A stretch of DNA of 37,678 bases from Telluribacter humicola (GTDB lineage Bacteria; Bacteroidota; Bacteroidia; Cytophagales; Spirosomataceae). This document shows positions 1 to 7,786 of the stretch, piece after piece (position 1 is the stretch's first letter; each line of letters starts with the position of its first letter). The position numbers and the translations under genes are program-made. The stretch spans positions 1 through 37,678 of the forward strand of contig NZ_JAFIQT010000015.1 of NCBI RefSeq assembly GCF_017355935.1. The letters run 5' to 3'. The notes below the pieces were generated by a model. The model saw only the letters and a list, made by a program, of their open reading frames with translations, was not told the DNA's origin and searched no databases.

Positions 1-88
1 AATCAAACATCCCAAGTGGCTCAATTTGCTCCGAAATGCTGGCTCAGTTTGTACCGAAATAGTGGCTCAGTTTACTCCGGAATATACA
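1..88. mobile_element. Terminus of an IS21-family-like insertion sequence
   Basis: Three imperfect tandem copies of a 23-base unit lie at 16-38, 39-61 and 62-84, each of the form GTGGCTCA-(A/G)-TTT-x4-CCG-(A/G)-AAT. Several short repeats stacked at the element end are characteristic of IS21-family (istA/istB) elements. Read on the minus strand the end would begin TGTATATTCCGG at about base 88, which agrees with the TG start usual in that family. No transposase lies inside the window, so the body must extend to the left. The exact boundary and the family name are inference. Confidence 0.6.
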
Positions 89-324
89 GTAAACTCATAA
101 GGTTCACATTCCACCCTAGAAATAGAACCTGGAAACTGTTTACCAATCATTGCTTTACAAACTGGTTCTGATAAAGTGGAACTCATGTAACACTTACGAG
201 TAGTGATGTAGTAGTTACCCGACTTGGAAAGTACCATCTCTGGGTCATCAGAAGTGAGTTCGAGTGCAAAGTACTCATTCCCTTCTTTGGTGGTACGCTT
301 TACGTAGTTTGTGACTTGTAACAT
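67..324 (-). CDS. Small hypothetical protein, C-terminus replaced by IS sequence
   Basis: This 85-residue ORF starts at an ATG (322-324). It has an alternating charged/hydrophobic pattern typical of a small beta-rich cytosolic protein and no signal peptide. The last residues (VYSGVN) and the stop codon are read from the insertion-sequence end at 67-88, so the native C-terminus was cut off by the insertion. I recall similar short proteins in Bacteroidota mobile elements, possibly single-stranded-DNA-binding-like, but cannot confirm that. It lies at the left edge of the AT-rich element that also carries the integrase. Confidence 0.55.
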   Translation of the reverse strand: MLQVTNYVKRTTKEGNEYFALELTSDDPEMVLSKSGNYYITTRKCYMSSTLSEPVCKAMIGKQFPGSISRVECEPYEFTVYSGVN

Positions 325-724
325 GGTAGTAAAAGTTAAATGTGAATAATTTGACCATGTGCTGTCAGACTCCCTGTATGTAATATTTAGATATAATGGA
401 TTTGAAAACAGGGGGTTACACCCAACACTGCATTAATGGGGGCGTGTTGATCGGCAAGAGTTACACTCATACATATATAGTAGACTGTACTGTATTAGTG
501 TTGGGGGGACCTAATTATAGGTAAAGCAATAGGGGGGATGAAAAGAACTAGGTTAGATTTCTTCTACTTACTTATACCCAACATCTATTTACTAGTTACT
601 TACAAAGACTTTACTCCTAATTAGTTGAACCGTTAGATAAGATTTCAACTAAAAGGATAAAACATTGAACGAACATTAGTAGCTTGAACTTCAAATAGTT
701 GAATATCACTCAATCTTATTATAA
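325..724. other. Non-coding, G-tract-rich intergenic region with a long inverted repeat
   Basis: No credible ORF is seen. The stretch has four isolated G-tracts on the plus strand (411-415, 438-442, 503-508, 532-537). A nine-base inverted repeat, CCCAACACT at 421-429 and AGTGTTGGG at 497-505, could close a stem around a 67-base loop. It separates the leftward small ORF from the rightward secreted-protein gene, so it should hold both promoters. A replication or transfer origin of the element is possible but unproven. Confidence 0.35.
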
Positions 725-1249
725 ATGAAACTAACTCTAAGGGTGAGGTTGCTGTTCATCATACTTGTCACGTATAATAATACTTCATACGGTCAGTATA
801 TGTATACAGACAACATTAACAAATTAAAGGTTGAAATTCCCAATGGTTTTACAGAATCATCTACTTTAGGAAGGCTCACTAGTCACAAAGCAGTGGATGG
901 TTTGGGAGCAGCAGTTGTTGTTTCAGTAGATAACTCACAACCCTATTCACCAGCTGTAATAAACAATTATAACGATGCTACTAACCTCGAAGTACAAGAA
1001 GCATTAGAGGATCAACTTTTATCAACTGTGAAACTAATTAAAAATGGGTTACAAAACATTAACGGAAACAAAGTAATAGCTTTATCATATCAATTAACTA
1101 CTCCTTCTGGTCAAACAGCAATCCAGCTAAGTTACCAACTTGTAAAAAATGATAAATTACATATATTAAGGTTCGGCTATCCAGTAGGTCAGGACACCAA
1201 ATATTTAACTAAATTCTATAGAACTGCTCAAAGTTGGACTGTAAATTAA
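725..1249 (+). CDS. Exported hypothetical protein
   Basis: This 174-residue ORF starts at ATG 725. The N-terminus has basic residues, a hydrophobic segment (about residues 8-16) and a small-residue stretch ending in YGQ near residue 24, so it looks like a signal peptide. The mature part alternates short beta-strand-like segments with Asn/Thr-rich turns and ends in a Trp-containing segment. That resembles the small PsbP/DUF1795-like secreted folds, but I cannot assign a family. Composition is clearly AT-rich, like the rest of the first 4 kb, consistent with cargo of the integrated element. Confidence 0.6.
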   Translation: MKLTLRVRLLFIILVTYNNTSYGQYMYTDNINKLKVEIPNGFTESSTLGRLTSHKAVDGLGAAVVVSVDNSQPYSPAVINNYNDATNLEVQEALEDQLLSTVKLIKNGLQNINGNKVIALSYQLTTPSGQTAIQLSYQLVKNDKLHILRFGYPVGQDTKYLTKFYRTAQSWTVN

Positions 1250-1256
1250 ATTTAAA

Positions 1257-1451
1257 CTATGTATAAAGAATGAGTAAAACAGCAAGTACTATCGTTAAAG
1301 TTAACGCAACGCTATTTATTATAGTTGTATGGTCAAACTTTACAAGAGGGTTTGTTGATAATACTACAGGTGTCGGACGAGCAGTAGGGCAATTCATTTT
1401 GTTCATATAAATGATTGCTGCACTTGTTTTTTTAGAAGGTACAAATTTCAT
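1257..1451 (-). CDS. Possible small membrane protein
   Basis: This ORF of about 64 codons is counted from the ATG at 1449-1451; an upstream TTG would add two residues. The last 20 residues are strongly hydrophobic (INSVALTLTIVLAVLLILYT) and would form one C-terminal membrane helix, preceded by a polar stretch with two cysteine/proline-rich turns. It converges on the secreted-protein gene ending at 1249. There is no recognised family, and at this length in AT-rich DNA it could be chance. Confidence 0.3.
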   Translation of the reverse strand: MKFVPSKKTSAAIIYMNKMNCPTARPTPVVLSTNPLVKFDHTTIINSVALTLTIVLAVLLILYT

Positions 1452-1511
1452 AATCAATGGTTTAGATATAAAACATATATTTTACAGCAATTGTACTATA
1501 ATATATCAATC

Positions 1512-1690
1512 ATGGACACATCAAAAATCATTTATATTTCAATTGCAATATTAGCAGCAATTGGTTTTTGTTTTTTATTGGCATTATTATATAACGATGG
1601 AGAAGGCAATTTTACTTTTTTTTTTTAGGGTTAGTAGCAGCAGTAATCTATTATTTTATCAAGTCTGATAGTAATGAAAAAAAGCAGTAA
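1512..1690 (+). pseudogene. Small two-helix membrane protein gene, frameshifted in a T(11) run
   Basis: From ATG 1512 the frame encodes a hydrophobic helix (about residues 6-27), then a short polar turn (NDGEG), then runs into eleven consecutive T residues (1616-1626) and stops at TAG 1626-1628. If one T is added (or two removed), the frame continues LGLVAAVIYYFIKSDSNEKKQ and stops at 1688-1690. That supplies a second membrane helix and a charged tail of the expected kind. The gene is therefore broken, phase-variable, rescued by polymerase slippage, or mis-sequenced in the homopolymer. The two-helix protein of about 59 residues has no family I recognise. Confidence 0.45.
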
Positions 1691-1778
1691 CTTCAACAAC
1701 ATTATAATCTATAATATACAAACTATTAACTATAAGTGATAGCATATCTACCTATTTGAAAGCAATTCCCATAATTAT

Positions 1779-2373
1779 ATGAAAATCCTTAAAATACTTT
1801 TTTTAATAATATTTATACCCATTTCGTTTTTTGGATGCAAAAAGGAAATAAGCATCGATGATATAACTGCTGATAATTATAAAGAGTTATTTAAGAGTAC
1901 TGCAAACTATTCTCTGAACGACTATGAAACTGGGTTTTCGTACGTAGGTAGTTTTTTTAGGAATGGGACACTTTTCCAAAGACGTTAAATCTATAAGTAA
2001 ACCTTGGAATGTGACTAATGAAGTAAATTTTCAGAATTATAGGTACGTAACCTACACAAATGAAATTACTGGCGAGTATTATATGCTTACTTTCTGGTCA
2101 CCTGAAAGTATTAAAATAGGACGAGCTTCCTTTAGTGGAATTCCTATACATAAATATAGAAGTGACTTAGATCATATTCTAAAAAATTTTGGTTTTATTT
2201 ATAAACCAACTTTAATGAAGTCAAGAAAAGATATTTTAATAAAAAAAGTGGATGATGGTGTTTTTGTGGTAATTGAATTAAAAGAATTCGAAGGTGGGCT
2301 AATCAATGGAGTTCATGTAGATAATATACAAACGGGGTTTATGGAATTTGAAATATTTGAAGTCTTAGATTAA
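1779..2373 (+). pseudogene. Putative lipoprotein gene, frameshifted in a T(7) run
   Basis: The first frame (ATG 1779) starts with a lipoprotein signal peptide: basic start, hydrophobic core and lipobox FFGC with Cys near residue 20, then KK. It continues to a stop at 1986-1988. The second frame, open from 1948 and ending at 2373, carries on without homologous overlap. Removing one T from the run at 1952-1958 joins them as YVGSFLGMGHFSKD, giving a continuous lipoprotein of about 197 residues. The C-terminal part is polar and beta-rich, of unknown family. Disruption may be real decay, slippage variation or a base-calling error. Confidence 0.5.
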
Positions 2374-2515
2374 ATCAAATGATAATTTGATCTAAAACTT
2401 CAAATAACTACTGTATATACTATAAACTTTTTAAGCACTAAGTGAAATTAGCTTTATGTAGTAACTTTTAATCACGTTACAGATTTAAATTGAAAAATAA
2501 ATATTGAAATATGTT

Positions 2516-3760
2516 TTATCTCTTTTTGTCAAAAGATGTCAGTAAACTAGCATACTGCTTCTTCACATCATCTTCAAAACTATCCAAGTATGCTTCGGTC
2601 GTACTGAGACTACTGTGACCTAAACTCTCTGATATGAATTCCGTAGGAGCTCCACTGCGTTTCAGTACCGTACTAAATGAATGACGAGCTGAGTACGTTG
2701 ATATAGGTTTTGATATATCAAGAGTTTTCCCAATTCTGCTCATGTACTTGTTTACTAATTTGATTAGTTGTTGTACCAACTTTCTTTCACGTTCAGGTGA
2801 TACCTGTGAGTGGAGAATGTTAAAGATATAAGTACCTGGTGTTTCAGGTTTGTTACCCCACTTCTGTATGATCTGCTTTGCGTGATCAGTTAGGTAGATT
2901 ACAATGGGTTTTTGATTCGACTTAGTTGTTAACTTCGTCTTTGCTCTGTGTATAGTCAAGCGGTCACCATCTATATTCTCGTAACGTAAACGTGCGATGT
3001 CTTTGAAGTTGAGTCCATTGCATAAATACGAGAAGATCCATAGATCTTTTGACCAGTTTTCGGAAGAACCTCCTTTCGTCTCGTAGTTGAAGATCTTTTC
3101 TATCTCATTGATAGTTAGTGCTTTCTTGATATTACGACCTGCAGGTATGGAAAACTTGTTCTTTCTGAAAGGGTAGGAGTCCTTACCAATGATACCTGAA
3201 TCAATCGCTATATTGTAGATGGTTCTCAGACTTCGAAGATAGATACCGACAGTAGTTGAGGTTCTCCCTTTTGATAACATATGCTTCTCATAATGAGTTA
3301 GAAATGTAGGTGTTACATCTTCAAAAGAAAGTTTGGATTTATAGGATCTTAATGATCGTAGGGTGGATGTGTAGGACTCAGCGGTTGAGATACGATCTTC
3401 ATTATGTAACTTCTTGATATAGTCTTCCAATATACCATATACATCCGATTTCTTAGGTTCTTCTTTCTTTGGGAAGTACCTTTTTTCGAAATCTGTGAAT
3501 GTGAAAACAGTCATCTCCTTGAACACTGTCTCTGCTTTTACTTCAAATCCTTTGATCTTACCCTTAATTAGTTTCAACTCTTCATCACGAAGTTTGGGGG
3601 ATTTGAGTTTTTCAAATTGTTCTTCGGTCAGGTCAACACCGATCGAGTAGTACCTTCTTATGTTGTTGTGAGTAACTCTTAGTTTGAGTGGATAGGTACC
3701 ATCTGATTTGGAACGACGAGTATCCAGGGTGACAACGAAGGTTGGTTTTGCGATTTTCAT
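2516..3760 (-). CDS. Tyrosine recombinase (integrase), Bacteroidota mobile-element type
   Basis: I start this at the ATG at 3758-3760 (414 residues, MKIAKPTF...). The longer frame from 3871 adds an atypical 37-residue leader and overlaps the repeat region upstream. An Arm-type DNA-binding domain (about 1-95) is followed by a SAM-like core-binding domain (about 105-200) and a catalytic domain (about 215-400). The second catalytic Arg359 (YSARH), His382 (LGHSS) and nucleophile Tyr391 (TTEAYL) are present. The first catalytic arginine is replaced by Asn251 (NGLNFKDIARL) and the box II His by Tyr356. Loss of Arg I is known in IntDOT of Bacteroides conjugative transposons. The gene begins 126 bp from the tRNA-Thr gene and points away from it, so it probably integrates the AT-rich element lying at 1-3886. 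Confidence 0.9.
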   Translation of the reverse strand: MKIAKPTFVVTLDTRRSKSDGTYPLKLRVTHNNIRRYYSIGVDLTEEQFEKLKSPKLRDEELKLIKGKIKGFEVKAETVFKEMTVFTFTDFEKRYFPKKEEPKKSDVYGILEDYIKKLHNEDRISTAESYTSTLRSLRSYKSKLSFEDVTPTFLTHYEKHMLSKGRTSTTVGIYLRSLRTIYNIAIDSGIIGKDSYPFRKNKFSIPAGRNIKKALTINEIEKIFNYETKGGSSENWSKDLWIFSYLCNGLNFKDIARLRYENIDGDRLTIHRAKTKLTTKSNQKPIVIYLTDHAKQIIQKWGNKPETPGTYIFNILHSQVSPERERKLVQQLIKLVNKYMSRIGKTLDISKPISTYSARHSFSTVLKRSGAPTEFISESLGHSSLSTTEAYLDSFEDDVKKQYASLLTSFDKKR

Positions 3761-3776
3761 GAGTAGTTCTCTTCGA

Positions 3777-3885
3777 AATTTGATACATAATTTGATACAT
3801 GAAATCATCAATAGAATCTCTATTCGAGAATAGATGATAAAATGATTAAACCGTAAGCGGTTGTGTATCAATAATATGTATCAAA
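3777..3885. repeat. Integrase-proximal repeats, candidate attachment/arm-type sites
   Basis: Between the integrase start and the tRNA the sequence TGATACA, or its complement TGTATCA, occurs four times. Two copies lie in an exact tandem of the 12-mer AATTTGATACAT (3777-3788 and 3789-3800). Two more lie in opposite orientation at 3864-3870 and 3877-3883. Between the pairs is an inverted repeat, CTATTC-GA-GAATAG at about 3819-3832, with outer arms ATCATC/GATGAT. Repeats flanking a recombination site are expected for integrase arm binding; they may also serve as the integrase promoter/operator. Function is inferred from position. Confidence 0.45.
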
Positions 3886-3886
3886 C

Positions 3887-3959
<73 letters not shown>

Positions 3960-3964
3960 CTTCA

Positions 3965-3995
3965 AAGCTCAAACCGAAAGGTTTGGGCTTTTTTG
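3965..3995 (+). terminator. Rho-independent terminator after tRNA-Thr
   Basis: An 11-bp stem, AAGCTCAAACC (3965-3975) with GGTTTGGGCTT (3980-3990), contains one G-T pair and is closed by a GAAA tetraloop. It runs into a T-tract (3989-3994, then TTTT at 3996-3999). It lies directly after the tRNA. Confidence 0.85.
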
Positions 3996-3997
3996 TT

Positions 3998-4025
3998 TTG
4001 GTGGTAAAATATTGGTGGTAAAATA
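3998..4025. repeat. Exact tandem repeat of TTGGTGGTAAAATA
   Basis: Two perfect 14-base copies lie at 3998-4011 and 4012-4025, just beyond the tRNA terminator and before the end of the decayed HNH gene. Their place on the 3' side of a tRNA, with other repeats on the 5' side, suggests arm-type sites left by or belonging to an integrating element. No second integrase is present in the window. Confidence 0.5.
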
Positions 4026-4042
4026 AGTGTCTAGTATTTTCT

Positions 4043-4992
4043 TTAAATATAATTGCTAGTACCTCCATATACATAGGGATATGAAAAACCTAAGTTCTTT
4101 GCCGTCTGTACCTGTGGTATGACTATCCGTTCCAATTGCTCCTTGAACCATGCATAGGATTGTTCCTTAATGGAGGACAAGCTTTGGGCAAAGAGAATAT
4201 AATAATCTTCTAGAAGCTGGTGATTTCTTTGGTGGGCGTGGTATTAAAATGCGTTGTACTGTAAGGTGGCATACTGATCAAGATATAGATCAACCGAAGG
4301 AAGCCAATCACTTTTGGCAGAGTTCACAGACTTGGGCGTAGGAATTATATTCCAAAGCTGATCATGTGCTACGAAGGACCACGGTAAGAAATGATCCAGG
4401 CTGAAATTATCAGAAGTAATTATCTGCGTAGAATAAATGCATGGTAGATAAGGGTTAGATTTAAGATATTCCTTCCAGAACTTATTCGCCCTGCTTAATA
4501 CTCTTACTCCGGGCTTTTCCAGCTTCTCGGATAGACCTACTACATTTGGATTATGCTTTTGCAGAAACTTAAATAGATGCCACTGTATAAACCCTTGCAG
4601 GATTGCCTGATGTTGTTGTAGGTATATTGCCCAATCGTCATTCAGTTCTATCTCATTATCTAAAAATCTATAAGGAACCCTCGTCGACTGATTGGCTAGT
4701 TCAATAATTCTACGATTGATGTACTGATCGGGTACACCTCTTACTTCCTGTTCAAAGAAAGGGCGGAGGAATCGGTAGGGTACATAATTTAGGAGTTTTC
4801 TAAACTCAGTATGAAGCTGTGCCAGGCTAGCAGGAGATAGATGTGTATGTAGCTGTTCGAACAGGAAAATCAATGGAAGCACCGGCAGACCCACCCGGAT
4901 GTACCTGATCAGCGGCGTATGGAGATGATACTGTGACTCGGGTCTGATACCATGGAGTGTACTCCGCTGTGGCGCACACTCCTCAAATAGGC
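4043..4992 (-). pseudogene. HNH endonuclease pseudogene (5'-truncated, internal TAA)
   Basis: The readable frame from about 4940 to 4244 encodes a helical region (RYIRVGLPVLPLIFLFEQL) and ends in an HNH-like core: SLDHFLPWSFVAHD (Asp-His), then NIIPTPKSVN and SAKSDWLP. A TAA at 4244-4246 stops it, yet the same frame resumes at once (YHAHQRNHQLLEDYYILFAQ...) for about 66 codons to a TAA at 4043-4045. Upstream no ATG is in frame; the frame runs back into the 3' end of the caspase gene, and an N-terminal region expected for this nuclease type is absent. The gene is thus truncated at its 5' end and carries one nonsense codon, perhaps a former CAA. Role before decay: DNA nuclease, substrate unknown. 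Confidence 0.7.
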
Positions 4993-6378
4993 CTATTCGA
5001 TAACGGGAATAATGGGTATATCTGCTTCGAAGGCCGGCAGGTTGATCTGGGGCTCCTGTTCTCCGCCGGATTCTTCGAGTACCTTGTCTTTGACGTACAG
5101 GTACAGTTCTCGGGTGGAGACAAATTTATCTTTTTGGTTGGTCCCGTAGCCATCTGCTTTCCCCTGCAGCCCCTGCTGCAGAAAATACGAAAAGTAACCA
5201 CCCAGCGTGTGGTCTTCGTAGGATGGCTCGCCCACCTTGGTGGAGGTAAGTACTACGGTTGTGGCGTTATATTGTTTACGACGTTCATTAAACTGTTCTA
5301 ATGCCTCCTGAGATATAGATGATCCCATAGTTATGATTTTTGACTTGCAGGATTCGATCAGACAAAGCCTGGTCCTGGCGGGGCTGGTCTGTAGCTGATT
5401 GACAATTTCGGCTTCACTGATGAGCTTGTTTGCCTTTTGATAGTCATAGGGACATACGCCAAAGCTATTCTCATCCAATATGGTGCCGTGACCTACGAAG
5501 TAGAAAATGATAATGTCATCTGGACTTACCTGTTTAGGGTCGCACAGCTTATTTTTAATGGTACTTAGGATCTTTTCTCTATTGGCGTTCTTGTTGGCTA
5601 ATGTCTCAATCTGCGCTCGTTTAGAAAGGTTAGCTGATAGGAAGATGTCCCTGAACTTAAAGATATTTGTAACGGAAGAATTTAGAGGGTTAAGATTCTT
5701 TGACAAGTAGGTATCAATACCGACGGCTACTATCCAGAACTTTGGTATGGGACGGTTGGCCTCTTCTTCCTGTAATTGATCGAGGCGGGCTTTGGCTTCT
5801 GAAAGGTCAGGCTGTAACTCAATGGCTCGCTTATAATCATGAATAGCTTCCTGGTAGTGTTTTAGCTTTGCCAGACAATCTCCACGATAGATGTACACGT
5901 CCGCTCGTTCGGGTTCTAAGGTGATGGCTATGTTGTAGTCATGCAGTGCATCCTGATACTTCTCAACCTTAAACAGACTACGTCCCCGGTTGGTATAGGG
6001 GTCGGCAAAATCCAGTTCAAGCTCAATGGCCTTTGTGTAGTCCAGTATAGCCTCCTGAGCTTTGTCCAGCTTATACAGACACTGCCCCCGGTAGTTATAT
6101 GTCTCGGCATAGTCTGGGTTCAAGGCTATAGATTTAGTGAGATCCGCTAGGGCCTCCTCCGGTTTATCTAACATCAAGTAGCATGCTCCCCGGTACATGT
6201 AGGCCAGCGCATCTTCGGGGGTAAGTTCAATAACTTGTGAAAAGTCTTTGAGGGCTTCTGAGTAGGCTTTTCTGTCTTTTTTATCAAGACCGGAGGCAAA
6301 GTAATCTTCTGCGGATTGAGCCTGGGTCAGAAGGCTCAGTAGCAGAAGTATGGCGATGAGGTAAAGGTTAGCTTTCAT
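4993..6378 (-). CDS. Exported TPR-caspase (peptidase C14) protein
   Basis: I chose the ATG at 6376-6378 (461 residues) because it starts directly with a signal peptide (MKANLYLIAILLLLSLLTQAQ). The start overlaps the 3' end of the upstream membrane-protein gene by 11 bp, implying translational coupling. Residues about 23-200 are five tetratricopeptide repeats with the usual A-x-x-Y-x-x-R-G and A-I-x-L-x-P spacing. Residues about 213-455 are a caspase/metacaspase-like domain. The His is in FYFVGHGT (His297) and the Cys in LIESCKS (Cys344), where the residue preceding Ser-Cys is Glu rather than the common Asp. The likely role is a periplasmic cysteine protease docked to partners by its TPRs. It is the last intact gene of a four-gene operon. 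Confidence 0.85.
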   Translation of the reverse strand: MKANLYLIAILLLLSLLTQAQSAEDYFASGLDKKDRKAYSEALKDFSQVIELTPEDALAYMYRGACYLMLDKPEEALADLTKSIALNPDYAETYNYRGQCLYKLDKAQEAILDYTKAIELELDFADPYTNRGRSLFKVEKYQDALHDYNIAITLEPERADVYIYRGDCLAKLKHYQEAIHDYKRAIELQPDLSEAKARLDQLQEEEANRPIPKFWIVAVGIDTYLSKNLNPLNSSVTNIFKFRDIFLSANLSKRAQIETLANKNANREKILSTIKNKLCDPKQVSPDDIIIFYFVGHGTILDENSFGVCPYDYQKANKLISEAEIVNQLQTSPARTRLCLIESCKSKIITMGSSISQEALEQFNERRKQYNATTVVLTSTKVGEPSYEDHTLGGYFSYFLQQGLQGKADGYGTNQKDKFVSTRELYLYVKDKVLEESGGEQEPQINLPAFEADIPIIPVIE

Positions 6379-6817
6379 GTTTTTCAAGTTTAAATAAGGC
6401 AACGATCACAAAGCTCATGTAGCTACCAAAGGTGGTCTCGATGAAGCCGAGAAAGATGTTCATCTCCTTGAAGCTGATGATGTTCAGAGATTTGATAAAG
6501 ATGAGTATCCCGACGAGGACAAAATGGGCAGGTATAACCAGCTTGATCAGTCGAACCGCCAGATTATTGGAACCCTGTAAGGCAGGGGATACCGGTATGG
6601 GTACTTCGACTTCTGTATTTCTCAGGTTCTGACTAAAAAACTGGAATAATGGGGCAACGTACAAAGCAGAGATAGCAGAAAGCGTGGTGAGCAATGAGGT
6701 GAGTTCATCATCAATGATTCCTGCAAAAGAGTACAGTATAATGGTCAGTATAATGAGGGACAAATATCCCAGTACTATCTGCCGGGCAATGCGCTGTTGA
6801 AGTTGACTAACTAGCAT
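6368..6817 (-). CDS. Four-helix membrane protein of caspase operon
   Basis: The 149-residue protein starts at ATG 6815-6817. Hydrophobic segments lie at about residues 14-32, 41-60, 88-110 and 120-142, with a polar loop (NLRNTEVEVPIP) in the middle, so it looks like a four-pass inner-membrane protein. There are no motifs of a named family. It lies 10 bp downstream of the secreted-protein gene and overlaps the caspase gene by 11 bp, so the three are co-translated. A channel, anchor or sensor for the caspase protein is a reasonable guess only. Confidence 0.7.
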   Translation of the reverse strand: MLVSQLQQRIARQIVLGYLSLIILTIILYSFAGIIDDELTSLLTTLSAISALYVAPLFQFFSQNLRNTEVEVPIPVSPALQGSNNLAVRLIKLVIPAHFVLVGILIFIKSLNIISFKEMNIFLGFIETTFGSYMSFVIVALFKLEKHES

Positions 6818-6827
6818 GGGTATGAGT

Positions 6828-7709
6828 TTATTTAGATAGCCATTCCTCTATTCTTCGTTCCATCACGCTGGCGTACAGGTTGACATTACCATCGTACTTG
6901 CCATCCATGCTGTAGTAAAACTTATCGCGTTGTTCGGGGCAGAGCAGGCCTCCGCTGTACTTACCCCTGATGGTGAGCCTAACCTCGACCGTACTCTTCG
7001 CCTGCTGGGCTACATCCACCGTAAGCTCGATGGATTCGAAGTAGTTGTCATTGGTTATTTCATTTTTGAGGCAGGTAACACGGTATATGAGCGAGTTGTA
7101 GAAGGTACGGGTCGTATCTACCTGCACACTATAAAACCAGGACGAGGGCTTGCTGCTGTAGTACCGCTTAAGCTCGCGGGCCAGTGTCTGGGTGACCGCC
7201 TTGACCAGTGGCTTCCCAGGGAGTGGAATTCTCTTAAACGAGGGTAAATGTAGCTCCTGTGCTGGTATTATAATGGGCTTCCCACTCATGACAGACAGGT
7301 TCTTGTACTTCACTTCCTCCGTAAAATATATTTCGCTGAACGGTTGGCCCCCACTTCCCTGCACCTCAATCCGGAGAAGCCCCGGAGGCAGATCAAACAG
7401 AAAAGAGCCCTGCTGGTGGAGCAACTCGACCAGTGAGGTAAGTCTTTCCAGCAGTTGGTTGTCTACGCTATTCCAGGATGTCGAGAGGGAGTCGATGGTC
7501 TTATAGCCAGAGCGTAATAGTAGTACCAGTGTATCTCCCTCCTGCTGGTACGATACACTATCAATCTTAAGATTATCTGAAATATGTGTAGTAGACAGCC
7601 ACTGGTCAAATTCTACAAGCTGATCCCTATAAAAGTGGGCTTCCCTGTTCTGGCCGAAGGCGTTACCGGCTATCAGGCATATATAGCACAATAATAGAAG
7701 TCTTCTCAT
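6828..7709 (-). CDS. Exported hypothetical protein of caspase operon
   Basis: The 293-residue protein starts at ATG 7707-7709 with a clear signal peptide (MRRLLLLCYICLIAGNAFGQ, cleavage after Gln20). The mature part contains long beta-strand-like segments (DTLVLLLRSG, LLRIEVQGSGG, KSTVEVRLTIRG) and a helical stretch near residues 165-190, and ends RRIEEWLSK. It has no recognised catalytic motif. It is 77 bp after the DUF2235 gene and 10 bp before the four-helix membrane protein. It is probably a periplasmic or lipid-facing partner of the caspase; the family is unknown to me. Confidence 0.7.
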   Translation of the reverse strand: MRRLLLLCYICLIAGNAFGQNREAHFYRDQLVEFDQWLSTTHISDNLKIDSVSYQQEGDTLVLLLRSGYKTIDSLSTSWNSVDNQLLERLTSLVELLHQQGSFLFDLPPGLLRIEVQGSGGQPFSEIYFTEEVKYKNLSVMSGKPIIIPAQELHLPSFKRIPLPGKPLVKAVTQTLARELKRYYSSKPSSWFYSVQVDTTRTFYNSLIYRVTCLKNEITNDNYFESIELTVDVAQQAKSTVEVRLTIRGKYSGGLLCPEQRDKFYYSMDGKYDGNVNLYASVMERRIEEWLSK

Positions 7710-7786
7710 ACAGGTAGGGTTAGAGGATGAAAGTAGATGTATCAGAATATGTATAAAATAGAGGAGGGAGTCTGGGGTCCTGAAAC

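Noticed and set aside
411..537. Canonical G-quadruplex
   Set aside because: G-tracts are 20-60 bases apart, too far for a standard quadruplex.
3761..3871. 37-residue N-terminal extension of the integrase
   Set aside because: Passes through the repeat region, has an unusual hydrophobic/Cys-rich composition, and family members start at the MKIAKPTF strand.
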